A DNA stretch of 64,000 bases from Geodermatophilus sp. YIM 151500 (GCF_025716945.1 NZ_JAOVZT010000006.1:92648-156647), one strand, 5' to 3'. Counted from the first letter of the stretch, positions 45,333 through 54,993 are shown. Made by a program: numbers and translations. The notes: a model not told the origin generated them from the letters alone.

Positions 45333-46847
45333 GTGCCACCCCGCCACCCCGTCGACGAGACCTTCCTCGCCCTGCCGCTGAACGCCCTGGCGGAGGCAGC
45401 CCTCACCCGCGCGGTCGACCTCGGCTGCGAGCACGCCGACCTGCGGGTCGAGCGGATCCGCACCCAGAACATCCGGTTGCGCGACGCCCGGCTCGAGGCG
45501 CTGGCCGACGCGGAGGACCTCGGCCTCGCCGTCCGCGTGGTGCACGAGGGCACCTGGGGTTTCGCCGCCGGCGTCGTGCTGACCGCAGCCGAGGCGGTCC
45601 GCCTGGCCGAGCAGGCCGTGGCGGTGGCGCGGGTGTCGGCCGCGCTGAGCAGCGACCGCGTCGAGCTCGCGCCCGAGCCGGTGGAGCGTGACGGGACGTG
45701 GGTCTCCGACTACGACGTCGACCCGTTCACCGTGCCGGACGCCGACAAGACCGGCCTGCTCACCGAGCTGTCGGAGCGGCTGCTGGCCGCCGACGGCGTC
45801 GAGCACGTGCAGACCACCTGCATGCTGGTCAAGGAGCAGAAGTTCTACGCCGACACCGCCGGCACCCGCACCCGGCAGCAGCGCGTGCGGCTCAACCCCG
45901 ACATCACCGCCCTCACCGTCGACCGCGCCACCGGCTCGTTCGAGAGCATGCGCACCCTCGCCCCACCGGCCGGGCGCGGCTGGGAGTACCTCACCGGCAC
46001 CGGCTGGGACTGGCAGGCGGAGCTGGCCGAGATCCCGGAGCTGCTGCAGGAGAAGGTCAAGGCGCCGTCGGTCGAGGCCGGGCGCTACGACCTGGTCATC
46101 GCGCCGTCCAACCTGTGGCTGACCATCCACGAGTCGGTCGGGCACGCCACCGAGCTCGACCGGGCGCTGGGCTACGAGGCCGCCTACGCCGGCACCTCCT
46201 TCGCCACGGTCGACCGGCTCGGCACGCTGCGCTACGGCTCCCCGCTGATGGCCGTCACCGGCGACCGCACGGCCCCGCACGGGCTGTCGACGGTGGGCTG
46301 GGACGACGAGGGCGTCGCCGGGCAGCGGTGGGACATCGTGCGGGACGGCGTGCTGGTCGGTTACCAGGTCGACCGCAACATGGCCCGGCTGCGCGGCATG
46401 GACCGCTCCAACGGCTGCGCCTTCGCCGACGGCCCGCACCGCGTGCCGGTGCAGCGGATGCCGAACGTGTCGCTGCAGCCCGCACCCGGCGGCCCCTCGA
46501 CGGAGGAGATCATCGCCGGCGTCGACCGGGGCATCTACGTCGTCGGCGACAAGAGCTGGTCGATCGACATGCAGCGCTACAACTTCCAGTTCACCGGCCA
46601 GCGCTTCTACCGCATCGAGGGCGGCAGGCTCGCGGGGCAGGTGCGCGACGTGGCCTACCAGGCGACGACCACCGACTTCTGGGGCGCGATGACACGGGTC
46701 GGCGGGCCGCAGACCTACGTCCTCGGTGGCGCCTTCAACTGCGGGAAGGGTCAGCCCGGCCAGGTCGCCCCGGTCAGCCACGGGTGCCCCGCCGCGCTGT
46801 TCGAGCAGGTCAACGTCCTCAACACGGTGCAGGAGGGAGGACGGTGA
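45333..46847 (+). CDS. tldD: TldD-type metalloprotease subunit
   Basis: The 504-residue protein has the zinc motif HESVGH (266-271) in WLTIHESVGHATELDRALGYE, the mark of the catalytic TldD/PmbA subunit. It also has the late family sequence TTTDFWGAMTRVGGPQTYVLGG. TldD with TldE degrades unfolded or leader peptides, for example of modified peptides. Only a modest N-terminal region precedes the first family motif. The start GTG overlaps nothing; the stop overlaps tldE by GTGA, so the two are co-translated. Confidence 0.92.
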   Translation: MPPRHPVDETFLALPLNALAEAALTRAVDLGCEHADLRVERIRTQNIRLRDARLEALADAEDLGLAVRVVHEGTWGFAAGVVLTAAEAVRLAEQAVAVARVSAALSSDRVELAPEPVERDGTWVSDYDVDPFTVPDADKTGLLTELSERLLAADGVEHVQTTCMLVKEQKFYADTAGTRTRQQRVRLNPDITALTVDRATGSFESMRTLAPPAGRGWEYLTGTGWDWQAELAEIPELLQEKVKAPSVEAGRYDLVIAPSNLWLTIHESVGHATELDRALGYEAAYAGTSFATVDRLGTLRYGSPLMAVTGDRTAPHGLSTVGWDDEGVAGQRWDIVRDGVLVGYQVDRNMARLRGMDRSNGCAFADGPHRVPVQRMPNVSLQPAPGGPSTEEIIAGVDRGIYVVGDKSWSIDMQRYNFQFTGQRFYRIEGGRLAGQVRDVAYQATTTDFWGAMTRVGGPQTYVLGGAFNCGKGQPGQVAPVSHGCPAALFEQVNVLNTVQEGGR

Positions 46848-48244
46848 CCGCCTCGTCGAGCAACGTCCCGGCCCAGGACCTCGTGGAGCAGGCCCTGGCG
46901 GCCTCGACCGCCGACGAGCAGATCGCCTACGTGGTCGAGAGCTCGGAGGCCAACCTGCGGTGGGCGAGCAACAGCCTGACCACCAACGGGGCGATGCGCT
47001 CCCGCCGCGTCGTGGTCATCAGCTTCGTCGACGGTGGCGCCGGCATGGCTGCCGGCACCGTCGCGCGCACCGGCACCCCGGACGTCGCCCAGCTGGTGGC
47101 CGCCAGCGAGCAGGCCGCGCGCGACGCCGGGCCGGCCGAGGACGCCATGCCGCTCATCAGCGAGAAGCCGCCGTCGTCCGGCGACTGGGACGCCGATCCC
47201 GCCGAGACCTCGATCGAGGTGTTCACCGACTTCGCGCCGGCGCTGGGCCAGGCCTTCGGCGAGGCCCGCGACCGCGGCCAGCTGCTGTTCGGCTTCGCCG
47301 AGCACACGATGGAGACGGTCTACTTCGGCTCCTCGACCGGCCTGCGGCTGCGCCACGACCAGCCCACCGGCCGGGTCGAGCTGAACGGTAAGAGCGCCGA
47401 CTTCGGCAGGTCCGTCTGGGCCGGCGTTGGCACCCGCGACTTCCGCGACGTGTCGGTGCCCGACCTGGCCGCCGAGGTCACCCGCCGCTACGAGTGGTCG
47501 CAGCGGCAGCTCGAGCTGCCCGCCGGACGCTACGAGACGCTGCTGCCGCCGTCGGCCGTCAGCGACCTGATGATCTACCTGTACTGGACGATGGAGGCGC
47601 GGGACGCCGACGAGGGGCGCAACGTCTTCGCCCGACCCGGCGGCGGCAACCGGATCGGCGAGCGGCTCGCCGCGCTGCCGCTGACCCTGCGCAGCGACCC
47701 GTTCGCGCCCGGCCTCGAGTGCGCCCCGTTCCAGGTGGTGAGCGGTTCGTCGGGCAGCGCGTCGGTCTTCGACAACGGCATGGCCGTCCCCGCGACCAAC
47801 TGGATCGAGGACGGCACGCTCACCAACCTCGTCCGGCCCCGGGCCTGGGCGCTGCGGACGACGGCGCCGGCCACCGCGGCCGGCGACAACCTCCTCCTGG
47901 AGGACGCGGCGGCGACGGCCTCCCTCGACGAGATGGTGGCCGCCACCGATCGCGGCCTGCTGCTCACCACGCTCTGGTACATCCGCGAGGTCGACCCGCA
48001 GACGTTGCTGCTCACCGGGCTCACCCGCGACGGCGTCTTCCTCGTCGAGAACGGGGAGGTGACCGGTGCGGTGAACAACTTCCGCTTCAACGAGTCGCCG
48101 GTCGACCTGCTCGCCCGCACCGTGCAGGCGGGCCGGACGGAGCGCACGCTGCCGCGTGAGTGGAACGACTGGTTCACCCGGACGGCGATGCCGCCGCTGC
48201 GCGTGCCCGACTTCAACATGAGCAGCGTCAGCCCCGCCAGCTGA
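46844..48244 (+). CDS. tldE: TldE/PmbA-type protease partner
   Basis: The 466-residue protein is the TldE partner, homologous to TldD but without the HExxxH site. The corresponding region reads LLPPSAVSDLMIYLYWTMEAR. Other family marks are LFGFAEHTMETVYFGSSTGLRLRH near residue 145 and NNFRFNESPVDLLART near the end. The inactive subunit completes the heterodimer and the cleft. The GTG at 46844 overlaps the tldD stop. Confidence 0.91.
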   Translation: MTASSSNVPAQDLVEQALAASTADEQIAYVVESSEANLRWASNSLTTNGAMRSRRVVVISFVDGGAGMAAGTVARTGTPDVAQLVAASEQAARDAGPAEDAMPLISEKPPSSGDWDADPAETSIEVFTDFAPALGQAFGEARDRGQLLFGFAEHTMETVYFGSSTGLRLRHDQPTGRVELNGKSADFGRSVWAGVGTRDFRDVSVPDLAAEVTRRYEWSQRQLELPAGRYETLLPPSAVSDLMIYLYWTMEARDADEGRNVFARPGGGNRIGERLAALPLTLRSDPFAPGLECAPFQVVSGSSGSASVFDNGMAVPATNWIEDGTLTNLVRPRAWALRTTAPATAAGDNLLLEDAAATASLDEMVAATDRGLLLTTLWYIREVDPQTLLLTGLTRDGVFLVENGEVTGAVNNFRFNESPVDLLARTVQAGRTERTLPREWNDWFTRTAMPPLRVPDFNMSSVSPAS

Positions 48245-48565
48245 GCCGGGATGCGCGTCCCCTCTGGGTCCCGCCGGGACCCCGGGGCGGGTACCCCGGG
48301 CGTGACCACGCCGACTGTGCGGTTCCACAACAGCGGGTCCGCACGTCTGGCGACAACTGCTGGCGACAGCCGCCGTCCGCCCCCTTACGCTCGGTGCCGG
48401 AACCACCACCGAAAGCTCTCGTCGATCGGGTTGGCTCCGCAGGGCTCAACCGGAGCGGCCGTCATGCCGATACCGGATGCAGCACCTCCGCGTCCGGCCC
48501 CGGACGCCGACCCGCACCGCGCAACGCGACCTCCCGCACCGGGAGCCGTCGAGGGGAGGACTCCC
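48245..48565. other. Leader or intergenic stretch without a clear gene
   Basis: This 321-base stretch follows tldE. Its open frame continues into the next gene but is low complexity, and a good ribosome site at 48551-48560 marks the real start downstream. I see no clear hairpin terminator or known riboswitch pattern. Confidence 0.5.
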
Positions 48566-48868
48566 GTGACCAGGAGTCGCAAGCCGTCCGTCTTCCAGAT
48601 CGGCAAGGTCCGCGACGACGGCCGCACGGTGGTCATCTCCGGCTGGGGATTGGGCCTGTGCGCCGCGGCCTGCAGCTGCCACCGCCACCCCTCCGCCGGG
48701 CACCTGGCCATCGCCGAGGACCAGGCGGGCGGCAAGCTCGGCCTGGCCAGCTTCCGCGACGGCGGCTGCGACTGCTGCGAGCCGTGGACGGCCGAGGAGC
48801 TGTCCGCGATCCTGCGCGACTTCACCGCACTCTCCGGGCTGGACGCCCAGGAGCCCCTCGCCGGCTGA
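48566..48868 (+). CDS. Small Cys-rich hypothetical protein
   Basis: I do not recognise this 100-residue protein. It begins VTRSRKPSVFQIGKVRDDG and has two Cys clusters, LCAAACSCHRHPSAGH and GGCDCCEPWTAEEL, which look able to bind a metal. There is no signal peptide. The GTG at 48566 is chosen because GAGGGGAGGA lies 5 bases upstream; the open frame extends farther back but is low complexity. It stands alone between tldE and the NlpC gene. Confidence 0.68.
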   Translation: MTRSRKPSVFQIGKVRDDGRTVVISGWGLGLCAAACSCHRHPSAGHLAIAEDQAGGKLGLASFRDGGCDCCEPWTAEELSAILRDFTALSGLDAQEPLAG

Positions 48869-49248
48869 CCGCCCCGGTCCGGCGGATGTCCCCGCCGCCC
48901 GCCGCCGGTCCCGGCCGCTCGTCACCGCCCCGGGACCGGCTCGTGTGCCCGGGCCGTTCGCGCCCGTCGGGCAGTCCTGCCCCGGCCCGCCCGCTCCGCC
49001 CGGCTCGCTCGCCCGGCGCACCGCGCGGCTCGCCCGCCGGGCGTGCCGCGCGATGTCCAGAGGTACCGGCGGGCCGGCTGTGACGACCGGGACGCCGTGC
49101 GATCGGTGTGACGCCCGGGACGGTGACGCCTCCGTCGTCCCGCGCGCCACCCGCTACGTGCAGGCGGTCTCTCCCTACCGTCCGTCCCGACGCGCCTCTC
49201 TTCCCTGCCCGGATCCCGGGCACGGGCGCCGACGGACGGAGGACGACG
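48869..49248. other. Upstream region of the NlpC/P60 gene
   Basis: These 380 bases hold no convincing gene. I looked for the conserved parts of the c-di-AMP (ydaO) riboswitch, which often precedes cell-wall hydrolases in Actinobacteria, and did not find them. A purine-rich ribosome site GGAGGA ends a few bases before the downstream start. Confidence 0.5.
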
Positions 49249-50289
49249 GTGCAGCACACGCGGACCACCCCCCGCCGCCGGACCGCCCGCGCCGCGACCG
49301 CCGTGGGTGCCGTGCTCGTCGCGCTGGCCACCGGCGTGCTCGCGCCCGCTCCGGCGTCGGCCGAGCCGGCCACCGTGGCCGAGGCCGGGGCCCAGGTCGA
49401 GCAGGCCGCGCTGCAGCTGACCCAGATCGACGAGCAGGTGCACGAAGCCGAGGTGACGGTGGCCGCCCAGCAGGCGGCCGCCGCGACCGCCGCGCAGCAC
49501 GCCGCGGAAGCGCAGGCCGCGCTGGCCGCGCTGGAGCCGCGGCTGGCCGCGATCGCCCAGAGCGGCTACACGGGGCGGACGCAGTCGCGGATGGCGGCGT
49601 TCCTGACCAGCGAGTCCGCCACCGAACTCGTCCAGCAGATGACCACCCTGGACATGATCGCCGACCACACCGAGGCGGTGGTCGCCGAGGTCGCCGCCGC
49701 GCAGCGCGCCGCCGCCGAGGCGCAGGCAGCCGCCGACCAGGCGGCGGCCACCGCGCGTGCGGGGCTGGAGGAGCTGCAGGCGCAGAAGGCCCAGCTGCAG
49801 ACCCGGGTGGCCGAGTACCAGGCGATCTTCGCCCGGCTGACCGCGGCCGAGCAGGCCCGCGTCACCGAGCGGCTGGCCGGCCCGGCGCTGGAGGCGCCGG
49901 CGACCGCGGAACTCCCGCCGGCGCCCAGCGGCGCCGCGGGGGCCGCCGTACGGGCCGCCCTGGCCCAGATCGGTGCACCGTACGAGTGGGGCAGCTCCGG
50001 GCCGCGCGGCTTCGACTGCTCCGGCCTGACCCGCTTCGCCTTCGCCGCGGCCGGCGTGGAGCTGCCGCACTCCAGCCGGGCGCAGGCCGGCATGGGCACC
50101 AGGGTGTCGCGCGACCAGCTGCAGCCCGGTGACCTGGTCTTCTTCTACTCGCCGATCAGCCACGTCGGGCTCTACATCGGCAACGGTAAGATGGTGCACG
50201 CCCGCACCTTCGGCCGCCCCGTCGCGGTCACCAGCGTCGACCAGCGCGGCTACGCCGGCGCCGTCCGCATCTCCGCCCCCGCCGGCTGA
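49249..50289 (+). CDS. Secreted NlpC/P60 cell-wall hydrolase
   Basis: The 346-residue protein has a signal peptide ending in APASA (about residue 38). A long Ala/Gln-rich coiled coil follows (about 45-205). The NlpC/P60 domain (about 228-346) has catalytic Cys257 in FDCSGLTRF, His305 in SHVGLYIG and a third polar His in MVHAR. It cuts peptide cross-links in peptidoglycan, like RipA-type endopeptidases; the coiled coil often controls access to the site. The GTG at 49249 has GGAGGA upstream. Confidence 0.92.
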   Translation: MQHTRTTPRRRTARAATAVGAVLVALATGVLAPAPASAEPATVAEAGAQVEQAALQLTQIDEQVHEAEVTVAAQQAAAATAAQHAAEAQAALAALEPRLAAIAQSGYTGRTQSRMAAFLTSESATELVQQMTTLDMIADHTEAVVAEVAAAQRAAAEAQAAADQAAATARAGLEELQAQKAQLQTRVAEYQAIFARLTAAEQARVTERLAGPALEAPATAELPPAPSGAAGAAVRAALAQIGAPYEWGSSGPRGFDCSGLTRFAFAAAGVELPHSSRAQAGMGTRVSRDQLQPGDLVFFYSPISHVGLYIGNGKMVHARTFGRPVAVTSVDQRGYAGAVRISAPAG

Positions 50290-50349
50290 CCGGGCCCCCG
50301 CCGGAGCCGCCGCGCTCCCACCCGGAGAGCGTCGGCGCACCGCCGGCGC

Positions 50350-50928
50350 TCAGTACGGGCGGCGGCCCTCCCTCAGCATCTCCACCAGCGCGCCGATCCG
50401 GCGTGCTCGGGTCGCCGGCGTGCCGGCGGTGTGCACCCGCCACAGGACGGCGTAGCGGTTGCTGCCGTCCAGCGCCTCGAACGCCCGCTGCGCCGCGGGG
50501 TCGGCGGCCAGCGCGGCGGCCAGGTCGTCGGGCACGGTCGCCTCGGCCTGCCCGGGGTAGGCGCGGTCCCAGCGGCCGTCGGCGCGTGCCGCCTCCACGG
50601 CCGCCAGCCCGGCCGGGCGCATCCGGCCCGTGGCGGTCAGCGCGGCGACCGTCTCGACGTTCTTCCGCGACCAGACGCTCCGCGGCCGGCGCGGGGTGAT
50701 CCGCTGCGCCCAGAACCGGTCGTCCAGCCGCTGCGCCCGCCCGTCGATCCAGCCGAAGCACAGCACCGCCTCGACGAGCTCGGTCTGCGTCACCGACGGG
50801 ATCCCGGTGCCCTTCTTCGCGAGCCTGACCCACGCGCCGGGCGCGGCGGCGTGCTCGGCCTCCAGCCACGCCTCCAGTGCGGCCCGGTCGGCGAAGTCCA
50901 GCAGCGGGAGGTCGTCGGGGACGGTCAC
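50350..50928 (-). CDS. YdeI/OmpD-associated family protein
   Basis: The product has about 192 residues. Motifs of the YdeI family are WVRLAKKGTGIPSVTQTELVEAVLCFGWIDGR, FWAQRITPRRPRSVWSRKNV and the C-terminal RARRIGALVEMLREGR. Members are linked with resistance to antimicrobial peptides and small envelope stresses; the activity is unknown. The start is uncertain between GTG at 50928 and GTG at 50946, and no clear ribosome site is seen. Confidence 0.83.
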   Translation of the reverse strand: MTVPDDLPLLDFADRAALEAWLEAEHAAAPGAWVRLAKKGTGIPSVTQTELVEAVLCFGWIDGRAQRLDDRFWAQRITPRRPRSVWSRKNVETVAALTATGRMRPAGLAAVEAARADGRWDRAYPGQAEATVPDDLAAALAADPAAQRAFEALDGSNRYAVLWRVHTAGTPATRARRIGALVEMLREGRRPY

Positions 50929-51061
50929 GTCGCCGATGGTGGGCACCGCGCCGGACGGCGTCCACCCCCGTCGCCCCGGCACGGTTTGGCGCCGCGGCCG
51001 TCCGGCTATCCGTCGGCATCGGACGCCCGAGCAGGTGGGCGAGCGGCGGACGGGGAGGCGC

Positions 51062-51808
51062 GTGGGACGACGGGAGCCCGGCCCGGTGGCGCTGTGGCTG
51101 GTGCGCCACGGCGAGAGCACCGGCAACCTCGCCGACGTCCGGGCGCAGGAGGCGGGGGCGGGCCGGCTCGAGCTCGACGTCCGCGACCCCGACGTCCCGC
51201 TGTCCGACACCGGCCGCGGCCAGGCCGAGGCGCTGGGCCGCTGGCTCGCGGAGCTGCCGGACGACGAGCGGCCCACCGCCGTCCTCAGTTCCCCGTTCGT
51301 CCGCGCGCGGACGACGGCCGAGATCGCCGCCGGGCAGCTCGGCCTCGCCGTGCGGGTGGACGAGCGGTTGCGCGAGCGCGACCTGGGCGTCCTGGACGGC
51401 ATGACCGGCACGGGCATCCGTGAGGAGTTCCCCGAGGAGGCACGCCGCCGCCGCGCGCTGGGCAAGTTCTACTACCGGCCGCCGGGCGGCGAGAGCTGGG
51501 CCGACGTCGCGCTGCGGCTGCGCAGCCTGCTCACCACCGAGGCGCTGCGGCACGACGGCGAACGGCTGCTCCTGGTCGGCCACCAGGCGGTCATCATGGT
51601 GTTCCGGTACGTGCTGGAGGAGCTCAGCGAGGAGCAGGTGCTCGACATCGACCGCCGCGAGCAGATCGCCAACGCGTCGTTCACCCGGTACGAGAGCGCC
51701 GGCGACGGGGGGCTGGCGCTCCGCGCGTTCAACTGCGTCGACCACCTCGTCGTCGAGGACGAGGACGTCACCGAGGAGCCGGATGAGCAGCTCGACGGCC
51801 GTGGCTGA
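51062..51808 (+). CDS. Histidine phosphatase family protein (phosphoglycerate mutase-like)
   Basis: The 248-residue enzyme has the phosphohistidine motif LVRHGESTGN near residue 13, Arg in SSPFVRARTTAEIA, the acidic ERDLGVLDGM near 105 and the second His in LLVGHQAVIM near 170. It is a phosphatase of the PGM-like branch; the substrate is not clear. The GTG at 51062 has GGAGG upstream. Its last 26 bases overlap the next gene, so the two are linked in expression. Confidence 0.87.
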   Translation: MGRREPGPVALWLVRHGESTGNLADVRAQEAGAGRLELDVRDPDVPLSDTGRGQAEALGRWLAELPDDERPTAVLSSPFVRARTTAEIAAGQLGLAVRVDERLRERDLGVLDGMTGTGIREEFPEEARRRRALGKFYYRPPGGESWADVALRLRSLLTTEALRHDGERLLLVGHQAVIMVFRYVLEELSEEQVLDIDRREQIANASFTRYESAGDGGLALRAFNCVDHLVVEDEDVTEEPDEQLDGRG

Positions 51809-52679
51809 CGCCACGCTGGTCACCCCGCAGGTGCTCCGGGCCTGGCGGCTGCCCGAGCCGACCGGCGGCAAGGAGGCCCGCGGTTCGATCCTGGTCATCG
51901 GCGGCAGCTCCGAGACCCTGGGCGCCGTGCAGCTGGCCGCCGAGGCCGCGCTGCGCGCCGGGGCGGGCCGCCTGCAGGTGGCCACCGCCGCCAGCGTCGC
52001 CCCGTTCGCGGCCACCGCGCTGCCGGAGGCGCTGGTGCGCCGCCTGCCCGAGACGTCGCGCGGCGCCATCCGCGCCGACGACGCCGCGGAGGTGCTCGAC
52101 CTGGCCGAGGCGGCGTCGGCCGTCCTCATCGGCCCGGGCATGATCGACACCGAGGAGACGCAGGCCCTCGGCGCCGCGCTGCTGCCGCGGCTGCGCGGTC
52201 CGCTGGTGCTCGACGCCCTCGGCCTGGCCTGCGTCACCGCCGACGAGGGGTGCGTGCTGCACCTCGAGGGCCGGGCGGTGCTCACGCCCAACCCCAAGGA
52301 GCTCGCTCTCTCGCTGCACCGCGACCCCGACCTCGACGACGACGACCCGGCCGGCTCGGCCCGCGAGCTGGCCGGCAGGGCCGGGGCGACCGTCGGCCTC
52401 GGGGGTGCCACGTCGTGGATCGCCGCTCCCGACGGCCGGCTCTGGCGCGACGAGAGCGGCGGCGCCGGGCTGGGCGTCTCCGGTTCGGGCGACGTCCGCG
52501 CCGGGATCGTCGCCGGCCTGCTCGCCCGCGGCGCCGACCCGGTGCAGGCGGCCGTGTGGGCCGCGCACCTGCACGGCCGGGCGGGGGAGCGGCTGGCGGC
52601 GGCGGTCGGCCGGCTCGGCTTCCTGGCCCGGGAGCTGCCTCCGGAGATCCCGCGGGTGGCCGCCGAGATCGAACTCTGA
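51783..52679 (+). CDS. nnrD: ADP-dependent NAD(P)H-hydrate dehydratase
   Basis: The 298-residue protein is the YjeF C-terminal (carbohydrate kinase-like) domain alone. It has SILVIGGSSETLGAVQLAAEAALRAGAGRL near the start, VLTPNPKEL near residue 165 and the catalytic GSGDVRAGIVAGLLARG near 240. It repairs hydrated NADH and NADPH using ADP or ATP. The N-terminal epimerase domain found in many fused forms is not present here. The start ATG lies inside the phosphatase gene. Confidence 0.88.
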   Translation: MSSSTAVADATLVTPQVLRAWRLPEPTGGKEARGSILVIGGSSETLGAVQLAAEAALRAGAGRLQVATAASVAPFAATALPEALVRRLPETSRGAIRADDAAEVLDLAEAASAVLIGPGMIDTEETQALGAALLPRLRGPLVLDALGLACVTADEGCVLHLEGRAVLTPNPKELALSLHRDPDLDDDDPAGSARELAGRAGATVGLGGATSWIAAPDGRLWRDESGGAGLGVSGSGDVRAGIVAGLLARGADPVQAAVWAAHLHGRAGERLAAAVGRLGFLARELPPEIPRVAAEIEL

Positions 52680-52778
52680 CCCGCCGGGGGCGGGCGCCCG
52701 GCGCTGTGCTGGGGTGGACGGCACCCTCGACCGTCGCCCCCTCGACCGTCGTCACCGCCGATCCGGAGGAGCCGCACC

Positions 52779-53306
52779 GTGGACCACTTCATCGCCGAGC
52801 ACGAGTTCGGCGCGCCGCAGATCCACGACGAGGCCTTCGTCGCGCCCACCGCCGTCGTCGTCGGCAGGGTGACCATGGGCCCGCGGGCGAGCATCTGGTA
52901 CGGCGCGATCGCGCGGGCCGACTCCGAGATCATCGAGATCGGGGAGGACAGCAACATCCAGGACGGCAGCACGCTGCACTCCGACCCCGGGTCCCCGCTC
53001 GTCGTGGGCAGGGGCGTCACCGTCGGCCACCGCGTGGTGCTGCACGGCTGCCGCGTCGACGACGACGTCCTGGTCGGCATGGGCAGCGTGGTCATGAACG
53101 GCGCGCACATCGGCAGCGGCTCGATCGTCGCGGCGGGCGCGGTCATCACGCAGGGCACCGTGGTGCCGCCAGGGTCGATCGTGGCCGGCGTCCCGGCGAA
53201 GGTGGTCAAGCAGGCCGGCGACAAGGAGATGGCCCACATCACCCGCAACGCGAAGAGCTACACCGACCGCATCCCGGCCGCCCGGAAGGTGCGCCCGCTC
53301 GCCTGA
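52779..53306 (+). CDS. Gamma carbonic anhydrase-like hexapeptide protein
   Basis: The 175-residue protein is a left-handed beta helix: VVVGRVTMGPRASIWYGAIARAD, NIQDGSTLHSDPGSP, VTVGHRVVLHGCRVDDDVLVGMGSVVMNGAHIG. Zinc-ligand candidates are His in TLHSD and the two in GHRVVLHG. Members are gamma carbonic anhydrases or PaaY-like thioesterases; catalytic activity is not assured. The GTG at 52779 directly precedes family sequence. Confidence 0.87.
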   Translation: MDHFIAEHEFGAPQIHDEAFVAPTAVVVGRVTMGPRASIWYGAIARADSEIIEIGEDSNIQDGSTLHSDPGSPLVVGRGVTVGHRVVLHGCRVDDDVLVGMGSVVMNGAHIGSGSIVAAGAVITQGTVVPPGSIVAGVPAKVVKQAGDKEMAHITRNAKSYTDRIPAARKVRPLA

Positions 53307-53432
53307 CTGGACGGTCCCCGGGTGGCCACGGTCGAGCGAGCAGCTCCGGTCGTCCACGCGGCGTGTTCGCGCGCGTCAGCGCCCACGGATGCGCGCGCTC
53401 GGTGGCAGGGCGCCCTCGACCGAGGGACCGCG

Positions 53433-53918
53433 TCACGTGGTCGGCGCGCCCTCCTGGGTCGGCGCCGGGGCGCTCGTGCCGGTCGGCGACCCGCCGGTGC
53501 CCGTCTGCGGCGTGGTCCCCGTGCCGGTGCCCGTGCCGGTGCGGGGGCTCGTGCCGGTCGTCGTCCCGGGTGACGTGTCCGTCGGCGTCTCCTCCGGGGA
53601 CGTCGTCGTGGGGGACTCCGGTGACTGCTCGGTCGTCTCCGGCGTGGTCGGCGGGGGCGTCCCGGCCGGCGCCTCGGTGACCGGGGCCGGGGCGGCCGGT
53701 GTGCCCGCCGAACCCGTGGGCACCGGGCGGACCAGCAGGTACAGGACGGCGACGGCGACGAAGGCCACCGAGAGCAGCACCGTGGAGGTGCGGGCGCGGC
53801 CGAGGTGCGCGGGCACCGACCCCCACTGCCGACGCCAGCGCGACCGCGGCGGCGCGGTGCTCACCGTGGGGACGTCGACCGCCTGCTCGCGCGGGTGCTC
53901 CTCCTGCGGCGTGCTCAC
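53433..53918 (-). CDS. Single-pass membrane protein with Thr/Pro/Gly-rich outer tail
   Basis: The 161-residue protein has a charged cytoplasmic start, one helix (TVLLSVAFVAVAVLYLLV, about 45-63) and a tail of Thr/Pro/Gly/Ser repeats such as TGTGTGTGT. The tail is likely disordered and outside the membrane. I do not recognise a family. The GTG at 53918 overlaps the stop of the MscS gene, so the two are made together and it may be an accessory to the channel. Confidence 0.75.
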   Translation of the reverse strand: MSTPQEEHPREQAVDVPTVSTAPPRSRWRRQWGSVPAHLGRARTSTVLLSVAFVAVAVLYLLVRPVPTGSAGTPAAPAPVTEAPAGTPPPTTPETTEQSPESPTTTSPEETPTDTSPGTTTGTSPRTGTGTGTGTTPQTGTGGSPTGTSAPAPTQEGAPTT

Positions 53919-54829
53919 CGCAGCACCTGCGTCGGGGTCTCGCCCGCCTCCGCGGGCGCCTCGTCCGCCGCCGGCGCGGACGGCAGGTGCATGCCCTGCC
54001 GGCGGAACGCGAGCACCACGCGGGCCCGCAGGTCGCGGCCCACCTCGAACTGCCGGCCGGGGAGCGTCCGGGCCACCACGCGCACGTTGACCTGGTCGAG
54101 GTCGATGCTCTCCACCCCCATCACGCTGGGCGGATCGAGCAGCAGCGGGCGCATCGCCGGATCGCGGAACGCCTCGCGGCCGACCTCGCGCAGGATCTCG
54201 TTGACCCGGTTGACGTCCATGCTGGTCGGCACCGGGACGTCGACCACGGCGCGCGCCCAGTCGCGGGAGAGGTTGACGACCTTGACGATCTGCCCGTTGG
54301 GCACCGTCATCACCTCGCCGTCGGCGGAGCGGACGCGGGTGATGCGCAGCGTGACGTCCTCGATGGTGCCGTTGGCCGGTTCGGCCGCACCGATCACGCT
54401 GATGGCCACGACGTCGCCGAAGCCGTACTGCCGCTCGGTGATGATGAAGAAGCCGGCGAGCACGTCCTGCACGATGCGCTGCGCGCCGAAGCCGAGCCCG
54501 ACGCCGAGCACGGTCGCCGGGGCGACCAGCCCGGTCACCGGGACGCCGATGCGGTCGAGCACGAAGAAGACCGCGATCGTGTAGATGAGCACGATGGCCG
54601 CCCAGGTGAGCACCTGCGTCAGCGAGTGACGGTGCTTGGCGGCCTCCGAGCGCACCAGGGCGTCACCGCCGGTGGCGCGGCGGTCGATGCGGTCGGTGAT
54701 CCGCACGCCGACCCACTGCACGAAGCGGGTCAGCAGCACCGAGCCCAGGATGATGAGCAGGATCTCCAGGCCACTGCGGCGCAGCCAGTCCCAGAGGTCG
54801 GTGAGCGGGGTGATCGCGAGGGCGTCCAT
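53915..54829 (-). CDS. MscS family mechanosensitive channel
   Basis: The 304-residue protein has two to three membrane helices, then the pore helix and MscS beta domain: PATVLGVGLGFGAQRIVQDVLAGFFIITERQYGFGDVV near residue 110 and VMTVPNGQIVKVVNLSRDW near 165. It would open under membrane stretch during osmotic downshock. The C-terminus is Ala/Glu/Pro-rich. The ATG at 54829 gives the usual short N-terminus. It is coupled to a small membrane protein gene downstream. Confidence 0.9.
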   Translation of the reverse strand: MDALAITPLTDLWDWLRRSGLEILLIILGSVLLTRFVQWVGVRITDRIDRRATGGDALVRSEAAKHRHSLTQVLTWAAIVLIYTIAVFFVLDRIGVPVTGLVAPATVLGVGLGFGAQRIVQDVLAGFFIITERQYGFGDVVAISVIGAAEPANGTIEDVTLRITRVRSADGEVMTVPNGQIVKVVNLSRDWARAVVDVPVPTSMDVNRVNEILREVGREAFRDPAMRPLLLDPPSVMGVESIDLDQVNVRVVARTLPGRQFEVGRDLRARVVLAFRRQGMHLPSAPAADEAPAEAGETPTQVLR

Positions 54830-54993
54830 CGTCGTCCACCCTGTCGCCTCGGGCCGACCACCGCCAGCGCTAACCGGACCGGCCGCCCGACCGGCTGACC
54901 CGCCGGCGTCGTCCTGGCCGACCGGCCGACCGGCGGGCCGGACGGGCCCATGCCCCCGCGGGGTCGGTAGGTGGCATCTGCCCCGACGACGGC

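Noticed and set aside
48869-49248. c-di-AMP riboswitch ahead of the NlpC/P60 gene
   Set aside because: The conserved paired segments were not found by eye. A covariance search with the ydaO-yuaA model would settle it.
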